Assembly (NCBI GenBank): GCA_030652035.1 | Contig: JAUSBJ010000041.1 | Span: 1 to 49,534 of the forward strand | DNA from: Sulfurimicrobium sp. | GTDB taxonomy: Bacteria > Pseudomonadota > Gammaproteobacteria > Burkholderiales > Sulfuricellaceae | DNA length: 49,534 nucleotides | Reading direction: 5' to 3' | Part shown: one piece after another, positions 7,273-15,236 of the stretch | Layout: each line of letters starts with the position of its first letter | Position numbering within the stretch: the first letter of the stretch is position 1 | The notes under the pieces: generated by a model | The model's input: only the letters and a program-made list of their open reading frames with translations | Databases searched by the model: none | Told to the model about the DNA's origin: nothing | Made by a program: the position numbers and the translations under genes

Positions 7273-8292
7273 TTATTTGGGGTTGGCGGCGCGATACTCG
7301 GCCAGCAGCCGCTTCACCTCGTCGAAGGTTTCCGCCGGCACCATGGTGCCGCGGATCTTGGGATAGATGCCTTCAGCAAATTTGCGCCACTCGGCTTCCT
7401 GCGCGGGGGTGGGCCTGGCCACCTGGAGCCCGCGCTTCTGCATCGCTGCGATCGCTTCGCCGTCTTCCACCCGCGCCTTGGCGCGCATCTCGGCGCCGGA
7501 TTTCGCCGCTGCCGCGCGCAAGGCTTCCTGGCCGGCCGGGCTCATGGCATCCCACGCCTTGCGGGTGACCACCAGCGCGCCGACGATGGGCGCCCAGTTG
7601 ATGTCCAGCATATACGGCGCGGGGCTGCTGAACTGGGCGGCCAGCGCGTAGTAGGGTGTGGCCGGCACCACGTTGATGAGCCCGGTCTGCAAGGCCGGCA
7701 ATACATCCGAGGTCTCCAGCGACACCGGGTGGTAACCCATGGCTTTCATGATTTCCATCTGTTCCGGCTCACCCGCCCAGGTGAACATTTTCATGCGCTT
7801 GTAGTCCTCCGGCCGGCTCGCCGCCTCGCGGGAGAAGAAGCGCACCCAGCCCGCGTCGCCCCAGAACAGGACCACGTAGCCCTTGTCGAGGAATTTCTGC
7901 TCCATGGCGGGGCGCATTTTCTCGCGTACATAATCCACTTCCTCCCAACTCCTGAACATCAGCGGCATGTTCTGCAAGGCGGAGACCGAAGGCTCGATTT
8001 CGCGCAGGCCGACGATGGACAGCAGACCGGCATTCAGCTGGCCGATGCGCATGCGCTTCGCCGTGTCGATTTCGCCGCCCTGGCTGCCGTCGGCATACAC
8101 CGTCAGGGTGGAGCCGTCGTTCTGTGCCTTTTTCCAGGTTTCGCCCATTTCCAGCAGGGCGCGGTGGTAGAGGGAATTCTTCGGCACCAGGGTGCCCAGG
8201 CGCAGCTTGACCGGGGCGGCCTGGGCGGCTTGCGCCGCCAGAAGCAGGAAGAGGACGAACAGGGTAGCGGCGCTGCGGCTGAATCTGAGCAT
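7273..8292 (-). CDS. dctP: TRAP transporter periplasmic solute-binding protein (DctP family)
   Basis: This 339-residue secreted protein binds the substrate and delivers it to the DctQM permease. It starts with a signal peptide (LFVLFLLLAAQAAQA, cleavage near residue 26), followed by the DctP-type beginning KLRLGTLVPKNSLYHRALLEM. Other family segments are LPLMFRSWEEVDYVREKM and EPEQMEIMKAMGYHPV, then VLPALQTGLINVVPATPYY, the region that aligns with the conserved TRAP receptor ligand loop. It follows the TatT-like lipoprotein gene by 4 bp and precedes the permease by 7 bp, so the three form one operon. Receptors with a TatT partner belong to the TPAT subgroup. Which ligand is carried is unknown. 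Confidence 0.9.
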   Translation of the reverse strand: MLRFSRSAATLFVLFLLLAAQAAQAAPVKLRLGTLVPKNSLYHRALLEMGETWKKAQNDGSTLTVYADGSQGGEIDTAKRMRIGQLNAGLLSIVGLREIEPSVSALQNMPLMFRSWEEVDYVREKMRPAMEQKFLDKGYVVLFWGDAGWVRFFSREAASRPEDYKRMKMFTWAGEPEQMEIMKAMGYHPVSLETSDVLPALQTGLINVVPATPYYALAAQFSSPAPYMLDINWAPIVGALVVTRKAWDAMSPAGQEALRAAAAKSGAEMRAKARVEDGEAIAAMQKRGLQVARPTPAQEAEWRKFAEGIYPKIRGTMVPAETFDEVKRLLAEYRAANPK

Positions 8293-8296
8293 GGGT

Positions 8297-9238
8297 TTAC
8301 TCCGTGAATAACTGGTCGCTGCGGTCGAGCAGCCATTTCGCCCGGCGCTGCATGAGGGTGTTGGCCAGGCGATACTGTGGTGCTGCGTCCGGATCGATTT
8401 TCAAGGCCGCAGCCAGCAGGGCTTCGAATTCCTTGCGATCCCTGCCCGGCACCGCGACCGCTTCGGCGAGGGCAACATAGGGCCCGGCCTGGCGTCCGCC
8501 GGAGAGTTCCAGCGCGCGGCTGAAATGCTTGCGCGCCACGGCGCTGCCCCCGGTGTCGCTACGGGCCATCGCATAGCTGATCATGAAGACATGCAGCGCG
8601 CCGGCATCGAAGGTTTCGTCCAGCGCCAGGGCGCGCGCCATGATGGCGCTCATGAGCGGCACATCGGCGACTGTTTCGGGATCGTCCTTGGAAAGGGCAA
8701 TCTGCGCCGCCCAGGAAACGCCGCACCAGTACAGTTGCGCCACATCCTCTTTGCTTGTGCCGTTCAGCGCGGCGGCCGGATCGGTTTGCAGCTTCTCGGA
8801 AAAACCGGGGTGGGCGACTTCCAGAGCGCGCAGCCCGTAATCGCGGGCACGGCGGTAAAGCTTGCGGGCGCGTTCGCGCAGGCGATAGGCTGCGGCGACA
8901 TCCTTGTCCTCGATCTCGTCGGCCTCCTGTTGCAGGAAGGCGTAGGCATACTGGGTATAGGCCCTGGCGGTCGCGGTGAGGAGCCCGGCGTGTTCAGGCC
9001 GCTCGGCGAGCACGCTCTCCATGAGCTTGAGCGAGAACGGCGTCGCTTCCCGGATCAGTTCCAGGTCGTCATCCGAGGCGAAAACCATGCCGCCGGAACT
9101 GAGCGTATCGCCCAGATGATCGGCGGCAATCCGGCGCATCGAGCAGCCCGAGACGGCAATGACCAGGGTTAGCAGCAAGGCGATGCGAGCCGCACGCAAT
9201 ATTGCAATCCGGGCGAAGTTGGCGGTGCTCAAGCGCAT
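8297..9238 (-). CDS. TatT-family lipoprotein of a TPAT-type TRAP transporter
   Basis: This 313-residue protein has a lipoprotein signal ending LVIAVSGCSM, with Cys32 as the probable lipidated residue, so it should sit in the periplasm attached to a membrane. The mature part is alpha-helical and resembles TatT, the TPR-like trimeric partner that binds TRAP receptors in TPAT systems; typical stretches are TPFSLKLMESVLAERPEHAGLLTA and ARKLYRRARDYGLRALE. It is the first gene of the three-gene transporter operon, with dctP starting 4 bp later. TatT is thought to present hydrophobic or bulky ligands to the receptor, which would suit an unusual substrate here, but that is inference. Confidence 0.8.
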   Translation of the reverse strand: MRLSTANFARIAILRAARIALLLTLVIAVSGCSMRRIAADHLGDTLSSGGMVFASDDDLELIREATPFSLKLMESVLAERPEHAGLLTATARAYTQYAYAFLQQEADEIEDKDVAAAYRLRERARKLYRRARDYGLRALEVAHPGFSEKLQTDPAAALNGTSKEDVAQLYWCGVSWAAQIALSKDDPETVADVPLMSAIMARALALDETFDAGALHVFMISYAMARSDTGGSAVARKHFSRALELSGGRQAGPYVALAEAVAVPGRDRKEFEALLAAALKIDPDAAPQYRLANTLMQRRAKWLLDRSDQLFTE

Positions 9239-9632
9239 CGCCCATGCCGCCCCGATAAGGCGCCAGCACTAATGGCCCTGCTCCTGAATGAGTAATCGCT
9301 GAAGTCTGCTTGCATGAGGCCAGCAGGATAGGCGCGGATTGTTACAGCACAGTTACCAGCCGTTATGGGCAGCACCTGAGGTGCCGGTCGTGCAAGCTGC
9401 TGATATCCTGTTCATATTGCGAGGCCGAAGAATGGCGAAAAAGTGTCAAACACAACGTCCACTGGGCAAAACAGCGGAATTAGGAGTTGAAAAGGTGGGC
9501 TCAAATAGGTTACGGTTCATAAAGGGCAGGGATTGAACCCGAGCAATGGAAAGCAATGTCAATCCCGCGACCGACAACCGTCCATCGCGCTGCCCATAAC
9601 AGCGACATGGGATACTTACAGAGGTAGGAAAA
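9239..9632. other. Divergent intergenic region between TatT and the DUF6394-like gene
   Basis: This gap of about 390 bp separates divergent genes and must hold promoters for both. No credible coding sequence is seen. A 12 bp inverted repeat GTTATGGGCAGC / GCTGCCCATAAC lies at 9362-9373 and 9589-9600, enclosing 215 bp; the arms do not extend further, so it may be a decayed insertion or chance. A clear Shine-Dalgarno GAGGTAGGA ends just before the ATG at 9633. Confidence 0.45.
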
Positions 9633-10016
9633 ATGAATCTTGAAAAGGTGATCTTCGCGTTTTTTATCGTGCTCGCGCTGACGCTGAACTTCGGTTTTTT
9701 TGTGGGCAGCATCGACAACCCGGTTCACCACAGCGTGTATGAGCTGTTCGCAGCCATCGTCGTCAGCCTGATTGCCACCATCCTGAAATTCGGCGATCGC
9801 ACCCATCTCGGTGCTGTTCTGCTCGCCACCAGCCTGGTGGCCGATTTGCAGCTGATTACGGCGGCAATCGTGTGGGGGGTGGCAGAACATGTGACACATG
9901 TAGGTCTGACCCCTCATATCATGGCGATCATCGTTTCCCTGTCCGGCGGCGCGCTGCTGGCCAACATCACCTCGGTCATACTCCTGGTGGCCGAAACCAT
10001 CGCGGTGCGCCGCTAA
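9633..10016 (+). CDS. DUF6394-like small membrane protein
   Basis: This 127-residue protein has four hydrophobic segments (about residues 5-25, 35-52, 60-82 and 92-122) and opens MNLEKVIFAFFIVLALTLNF. The pattern GxIDNPxHHxVYELFAAIVV and LLATSLVADLQLI agrees with what I recall of the DUF6394 family, membrane proteins of unknown function often found beside potassium channels. A strong ribosome site (GAGGTAGGA) sets the start. The next gene, a K+ channel with RCK domains, begins 20 bp later in the same direction, so co-transcription and a shared role in ion transport are likely but unproven. Confidence 0.65.
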   Translation: MNLEKVIFAFFIVLALTLNFGFFVGSIDNPVHHSVYELFAAIVVSLIATILKFGDRTHLGAVLLATSLVADLQLITAAIVWGVAEHVTHVGLTPHIMAIIVSLSGGALLANITSVILLVAETIAVRR

Positions 10017-10036
10017 CCGGCCGGAAGGGGCCAGCC

Positions 10037-11773
10037 ATGCACAATATCGTATATGTCCTGCTGCGGCGCATTCATGTGCCGCTGATCGTGCTGGTGTGCG
10101 TTTATTCCATTTCCGTTCTGGGTTTCGTCCTGATCCCCGGCATGGATAACGAGGGCAAGCCCTGGGACATGGGCTTCTTCCATGCCTTCTATTTCGTCAG
10201 TTTCCTGGGCACCACCATCGGCTTAGGCGAAATCCCCTATCCGTTCACTGATGCGCAGCGGCTCTGGGCCACGATCAGCATCTATGGCACCGTGCTCGCC
10301 TGGCTGTACGGCATTGGTACCGCCCTGTCGTTGCTGCAGGACCCGCCCTTCCAGTCGGTCCTGCGGATGAACGCCTTTCGCCGGGCGGTCAACCTGATCT
10401 CGGAGCCGTTCTATCTGGTATGCGGCTACGGCGACACCGGCAGCACCCTGGTGCGCGCCCTGTCCGAGGCGGGCTACCGCTCGGTGGTGATCGAGGTCGA
10501 TCAGAGCCGCATCATTGCTCTGGAGCTGGAGGATCTTGGCATGCCTGTGCCGGGGCTGTGCGCCAATGCCGCCGAGCCCGAGATCCTGGCGATGGCCGGG
10601 CTGATGCGTTCCAACTGCGCCGGCGTGATCGCGCTGACCAATGTGGATGACGTCAACCTCAATGTCGCGATTACCGCCAAGCTGCTCCGTCCCCGCCTTG
10701 ACACCACCGCCCGGGCAGAATCACGTTCGGTCGAAGCCAACATGCTTTCATTCGGCACCAACCAGGTACTCAACCCCTTCGACACCTTTGCCGGGCGTCT
10801 CGCCCTGGCGCTGCATTCTCCCGGCATGTTCCTGCTCTACGAATGGATGACCGCCGTGCCGCACGAGCCGCTGCGCGAGCCCCTGTTCCCGCCGCACGGG
10901 CGCTGGATCCTGTGCGGATACGGCCGCTTCGGAAAGGCGGTGTACGAGCGTCTGCTTGCGGAGGATGTCCAGGTCACCGTCATCGAGGCCACGCCCGATA
11001 TCACCAACGCGCCGCCCGGCACCATTTCCGGGTCGGGCGCCGAGGCCGTGACACTGCTCGAAGCCGGCATCAAGGATGCAGTGGGCATCGTGGCCGGCAC
11101 CGACAACGATGCGAACAACCTGTCCATCATCATGACGGCGCGCGAGCTCAACCCCGACCTCTTCATGGTTGCGCGCCAGAATTAGCACCAGAACAGCATC
11201 ATCTTCAAGGCGGCCAAGCTGGATCTCACCATGAAGCGCGGCACCGTCATCGCCAACAAGATTTTTGCCCTCACCACCACGCCGCTGCTGGCGGACTTTC
11301 TGCAAGCCGCCCGGCAAAACTCCAATGTCTGGGCAAACCAGCTGGTCAGCCGCATCGGCGGCATCTCCGGCGACGAAGTACCGCAGACCTGGACGCTGGA
11401 GATCACGCCGGCCGCCGCACCGGCCCTGTATGCCGGCATCGCTCGGGGCAGGCGGGCCAGCATCAGCGACCTTTGCCGCGACCCGCGCAACCGCAATGAA
11501 TGCCTGCCATGCATGGCGCTTTTGATCAAGCGTGGAAATGCCGAGATTCTGTTGCCGGCGGACGATGAAAAGCTGCAACGTGGAGACCACATCCTGCTGT
11601 GCGGCCGCTTCGGCGCGGGCCAGCAAATGGAATGGATCGCCAAGAACCACAACGTGTTCGATTATCTCTATTCAGGCGAAGAACGTGCCAGCGGAAGCGT
11701 CTGGCGCTGGCTCACGCGTGAAAAAAGCCATAAGGCCAGCGTGGAAAACTCGACGCCGGGAAATCTGCCCTGA
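10037..11773 (+). pseudogene. Two-TM potassium channel with tandem RCK/TrkA-N domains, interrupted by an in-frame amber codon
   Basis: The full frame is 579 codons. Residues ~1-115 hold two membrane helices around a pore loop whose filter reads TTIGLGEI rather than the usual TVGYGD. Two NAD-binding RCK domains follow, with LVCGYGDTGSTLVRAL near residue 130 and WILCGYGRFGKAVYERLL near 290. Frame and homology-like sequence continue past a TAG at 11183-11185: VARQN-stop-HQNSIIF, then a TrkA-C-like tail to 11773. The TAG is one C-to-T change from CAG, and glutamine would fit the position. Without readthrough the product ends after 382 residues. The ATG at 10037 has a GGAAGGGG ribosome site. The gene may be recently inactivated, suppressed, or altered by a sequencing error. 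Confidence 0.75.
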
Positions 11774-11933
11774 AATTCGGGCGCGTCCTGCCAGGGGCGT
11801 CGAAAATTAGGAAGTTATAGCGGCTGGAGGTTATGCGCCAGAAGCAGACAATATACTTTTTAAAGAGCCTGCATGTCCTCTATACAAGAAACAGCTGGCT
11901 GGCTTGCATCGCAATGTATAGGTGGATGACAAG

Positions 11934-12854
11934 ATGCTTCTGCAGATAGTTGCAGCGATTATCGTTTTTGTTGCTACACATTACTTCTTTTTCTGGATAT
12001 CAGGAGGGCTTCTTCTCCCAATTCTGGGAAGTCATGGCGCCTCTGTATTTCCAATGTCATTGACCATTTCGCTGAGCGCTGCTGCGGTAGCAAGTTTCTA
12101 TGTGTGGAAGCGTCTCGGTGCCAAGCGAAAAGAGCGCAATCCGCCAAGCCAATCGGTAAAGCCAGAACATGAAGTTAACCTGACCTCCGCGGTTGTTCTT
12201 GGTGCAATACTCGCCGGAAGCATAGGTTTTATCGGCGGATTCTTCGGCCCATTACTCCTGATGCCCGGGGCCAACCAAGGTCCTTTGCTCGGGATTTTTA
12301 TCACAGGACCCGTTGGCATCCTGTTGGGGCCACCATTGGGCATTGCTATGAAAATGCGCCATATCAAGGCCGGCCAATTGAGGATGGCTTCGCTATGGCT
12401 CATTCTTTCTTTGCTGATCGCTTGTGGCTTCTATGCGTTTTCCACGCCGCGATTCCTGTTCGGGGCGGAAATTGCGATTCTTGTCATGACCTTTGTCTTT
12501 TTCGTTGGCTGTGCATTGTTAAAGCGTGGTGTCAGTGTAAGCAATACCAAAGGGATTACTGTTGCCTATGGCACCATCTTTCTGCTTGGGGCGGGCGCCA
12601 TTATATTTATTTCGGCCATGCCACCAGTCATGCGGCCTTGGTGGGGGCCACAAGGAAGCCATAATTTGCAAGCCATACCAAGCCATGCCTTTATCATGGA
12701 CGCCGCTTTTGATGCCAGCCGTCATATTCCGAAATTAACCGTCGATCTCGATCGTTGGCAACTTTATATTCTGCTGATCGCTTTGACGGTAATCATCGCT
12801 TCTCTGGTGGTCATGCTGGCTGATCGTATTTTGAGCAAAGGAAAGCACTTCTAA
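11934..12854 (+). CDS. Unidentified polytopic membrane protein
   Basis: I do not recognise this 306-residue protein. It has about seven hydrophobic segments: near residues 1-35, 40-57, 85-115, 118-135, 150-168, 175-195, 210-230 and a last one at about 275-298, with a basic loop (KRLGAKRKERN) after the second. The middle contains glycine/proline-rich helices (GFIGGFFGPLLLMPG, FITGPVGILLGPPLG) of the sort seen in small transport or anchoring proteins. The ATG at 11934 is preferred because AGGTGG lies 8 bases upstream; a GTG at 11922 overlaps that site. It stands alone between the broken channel gene and mscS on the other strand, and nearby genes concern ion and osmotic balance. Confidence 0.6.
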   Translation: MLLQIVAAIIVFVATHYFFFWISGGLLLPILGSHGASVFPMSLTISLSAAAVASFYVWKRLGAKRKERNPPSQSVKPEHEVNLTSAVVLGAILAGSIGFIGGFFGPLLLMPGANQGPLLGIFITGPVGILLGPPLGIAMKMRHIKAGQLRMASLWLILSLLIACGFYAFSTPRFLFGAEIAILVMTFVFFVGCALLKRGVSVSNTKGITVAYGTIFLLGAGAIIFISAMPPVMRPWWGPQGSHNLQAIPSHAFIMDAAFDASRHIPKLTVDLDRWQLYILLIALTVIIASLVVMLADRILSKGKHF

Positions 12855-12967
12855 GGCGCTAACCTGCAACTGCCGCTTTGGTTCGATTCTGCCATTACCA
12901 AAGCAACGTAGAGTCAAGTTCGAAACTTTTGCGATAAGGATTGCCAGCTATACCGTTATTGTGTGGC

Positions 12968-13879
12968 CTATGACGCCCCGCCGCTCTGTACGACATGTAG
13001 CGGCGGCGCTGTGCCATCCCGGGCCTGGCCGGGGTAAACGGTCAGGTGGGGGTAGGGAATCTCGATACCTTCGCGGTCGAAGGCCTGCTTCAGCCGGCGC
13101 AGATATTCCCGGCGCACGCCCCATTGTTCCAGGGGCTGAACCTTGAAGCGGCAGCGCAGGATTACGGCCGAGTCGTCCCAGCGGTCTACTCCGGCCATTT
13201 CCATCGGCTCCACGATCTTCTCGCCAAAAACTTCGTCCTCGCGCATACCGTTACCCACCTGACGCATGACTTCCATCACTTGGTCCGTGTCTTCGCGGTA
13301 AGCCACGCCGACATCGATCACAGCGAAGGCGAAGCCCCGGCTCATGTTGGTGACGGTGGTGATGATGCCGTTGGGAATGAAGTGGACGTGGCCGTCGTAA
13401 TCGCGCATCTTGATGTAGCGCAGGGTGACTTCCTCCACCAGCCCGCCCTTGCCACCCGCCTCCACCACGTCACCCTGCCTGACCTGGTTTTCCAGCAGCA
13501 TGAAGAAGCCGTTGAAGTAATCCTTGATCAGGCTCTGCGCCCCGAAGCCCACCGCGATGCCCAACACCCCGGCAGTGGCCAGGATGGGCGCGATGGAAAT
13601 GCCCAGTTCGCTCAGCACCACCATGCCGGCCACCACGCTGATGACCACCGAGGCGATGTAGCGAAATACCCGGCTCAGGGTTTCGATGCGCTTCAGGTCT
13701 TCCAGATTGTTGTCGGCATTGCTGCGCAAATACTCCTTCAGCATCCGGATACCCTTGCCGGACAAGCGCAGCAGCATCCAGGCCAGCACCAGGATGAGGA
13801 GGATGTGCAGGGCGGACTGCGAGAGTTGAAGTAGTTCCTTCATATTGACCAGATCGATGCCGGCGGCAAATTTTTCCAT
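12968..13879 (-). CDS. Small-conductance mechanosensitive channel, MscS family
   Basis: This 303-residue protein is a compact MscS channel that opens under membrane tension to release solutes on osmotic downshock. Three N-terminal helices (about residues 20-40, 73-92 and 98-130) end in the pore-lining third helix ILATAGVLGIAVGFGAQSLI, followed by the family hallmark KDYFNGFFMLLENQVRQGD. The beta domain (GLVEEVTLRYIKMRDYDG, HFIPNG) and the alpha/beta C-terminal part follow, ending PYPHLTVY. Length is close to E. coli MscS (286). The ATG at 13877-13879 is clear. It lies about 57 bp after the PfkB kinase gene on the same strand and may be read through from it. Sequence composition is GC-rich. 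Confidence 0.9.
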   Translation of the reverse strand: MEKFAAGIDLVNMKELLQLSQSALHILLILVLAWMLLRLSGKGIRMLKEYLRSNADNNLEDLKRIETLSRVFRYIASVVISVVAGMVVLSELGISIAPILATAGVLGIAVGFGAQSLIKDYFNGFFMLLENQVRQGDVVEAGGKGGLVEEVTLRYIKMRDYDGHVHFIPNGIITTVTNMSRGFAFAVIDVGVAYREDTDQVMEVMRQVGNGMREDEVFGEKIVEPMEMAGVDRWDDSAVILRCRFKVQPLEQWGVRREYLRRLKQAFDREGIEIPYPHLTVYPGQARDGTAPPLHVVQSGGAS

Positions 13880-13936
13880 GGATTGTCCTTGTGCTTGATT
13901 TCAGGCTGCCTGGCTGGCCTGGCTTTTGGGCCAGCA

Positions 13937-14938
13937 CTAAAGCACCGGGGAAGGAGCGGCTTCCCACTCTTGCAGAAATGGCTGATAAAAGTGAGGATCT
14001 TCCGGAATGGCACCGCGTATTCCGCATAAAGCAGCAGCGAAGCGGTTGGCCCGTGAGAGGATGAGGCTCGCTGGCCAGCCGCGCTGCGTTCCCAGAATAA
14101 AAACAGCGGCAAAGCCATCCCCCGCGCCCACCGTATCGACCATGCCGCTAGCCAGCGCGCCACCTTCGGCGTACGTCAGCGTTCCATCCGCGGTTAGATG
14201 CCAGGCCCCGGCAGCACCACAAGTGACCAGCAACTGTGCCAGGGAAAACTGCTCGATCAGCCCCCTTGCCTGCTCGTCTGCATTGTCGCCCGGCAATCGC
14301 AATTGCCGGGCGATGATCTTCAGTTCCTCGTCATTGATTTTTACCAGATCCGCCCGAAGCAGCGAACGCTTGAGCGTCTGAGCGTCATACCAGGGCGCGC
14401 GCAAATTGATGTCCAGCATGCGTGGCGCGTTTACGCTCTGAAGCAGGCCGTTCAGAGCGCGTCTCGAAATCTTGTGGCGTTGCGCCAGAGTCCCGAAATA
14501 GATCAGGTCCGGCTGGGTTGACAAGGCAACCATGCGGGCCACCCCGGCATGGATGAAGTCATAGGCCTGATTGGGGGATATCTCGAATCGGTGTCCGCCC
14601 TGTTCCATGTGTACGATGACCTGCCCAGTCGGGTGCAGCGGGTCGCACTGCACACCCAAGGTATCCATGCCGGATTTTTCCATGCAGGTGAGCAGCTCCT
14701 CGCGCAGGGCATCGCTCCCGGTGCGCGTAATCAGCACCGGATGCAGACCAAAAGCCTGCAGGTGACGGGCCACGTTGAAGGGTGCGCCACCCAGCACGGA
14801 GCGATCAGGAAACCTGTCCGCCAGGATTTCGCCGAACAGTGCCACCGTTCCGCCCTGCCGAACCGGTTTGGTTAACAATTTGGGCAAGGTGTTTTGAAGA
14901 TTTTCAACTATAGCTTGTGGAATACGTTTCACCTCCAT
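13937..14938 (-). CDS. PfkB-family carbohydrate kinase (fructokinase-like)
   Basis: This 333-residue protein belongs to the ribokinase/PfkB group, which phosphorylates sugars with ATP. Near the N-terminus are VALFGEILADRF and VLGGAPFNVARHLQAFG, the substrate-side motif. Near the C-terminus is DTVGAGDGFAAVFILG, the DTxGAGDxF signature with the catalytic aspartate. The GGAPFNVA form is common in fructokinases, but the substrate is not fixed by the sequence. An N-terminal extension of about 30 residues precedes the fold, and a start nearer residue 30 cannot be excluded. It is on the minus strand upstream of mscS. The intergenic DNA above it holds a strong hairpin terminator. Confidence 0.85.
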   Translation of the reverse strand: MEVKRIPQAIVENLQNTLPKLLTKPVRQGGTVALFGEILADRFPDRSVLGGAPFNVARHLQAFGLHPVLITRTGSDALREELLTCMEKSGMDTLGVQCDPLHPTGQVIVHMEQGGHRFEISPNQAYDFIHAGVARMVALSTQPDLIYFGTLAQRHKISRRALNGLLQSVNAPRMLDINLRAPWYDAQTLKRSLLRADLVKINDEELKIIARQLRLPGDNADEQARGLIEQFSLAQLLVTCGAAGAWHLTADGTLTYAEGGALASGMVDTVGAGDGFAAVFILGTQRGWPASLILSRANRFAAALCGIRGAIPEDPHFYQPFLQEWEAAPSPVL

Positions 14939-15236
14939 GTAAAGTGGTATTGTACAAAACTATTGTTCTATTGACTAATATGTCAGAAAAGAAGGGCGCC
15001 TGTTATCGAGGAATAAAGTCTGTCGCGCGTTTATTCAAGCAAAACAAAAGGCCCCGAAACCTCAGGGCCTTTTGTTCTTTCTGGCCCCTTAAAATTACTC
15101 GGGCACTAGGCGTTTGGCCGACAAGACTGAAATTAGGTGTTGGCGCCTCCGGATGCCACCAGTGGCAATAGCCGAACAAGAGACGCTCATGCCGGAAAGT
15201 TTCACAGCCTGCAGAATCATCCCGTTATGCCTCGTA
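14939..15236. other. Intergenic region between antiporter and PfkB kinase genes
   Basis: This stretch of about 300 bp holds one clear element, the hairpin terminator at 15043-15076, and presumably the kinase promoter in its lower part. No gene-like frame with a ribosome site is visible on either strand. Confidence 0.5.
15043..15076. terminator. Hairpin terminator, bidirectional
   Basis: Perfect 12 bp arms AACAAAAGGCCC (15043-15054) and GGGCCTTTTGTT (15065-15076) enclose a 10-base loop. The arms end in T-rich runs on both strands, so it can stop transcription in either direction; the antiporter gene at 15237, read from the other side, is the likely client. Confidence 0.8.

Noticed and set aside
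7264..8307. Long plus-strand frame opposite dctP
   Set aside because: It is a mirror of dctP codons; dctP has a signal peptide and family motifs and this has none.
9510..9917. Minus-strand frame opposite the DUF6394-like gene
   Set aside because: Polar, repetitive Gln/His/Asp-rich shadow; the plus-strand gene has a strong ribosome site and clear helices.
10748..11650. 300-codon minus-strand frame opposite the channel gene
   Set aside because: Shadow of the channel reading frame; no start signal and no recognisable fold.
12875..12904. Hairpin GCTTTGGT/ACCAAAGC after the unidentified membrane protein gene
   Set aside because: The loop is 14 bases, the stem only 8 bp and no T-run follows, so it is not supported as a terminator.
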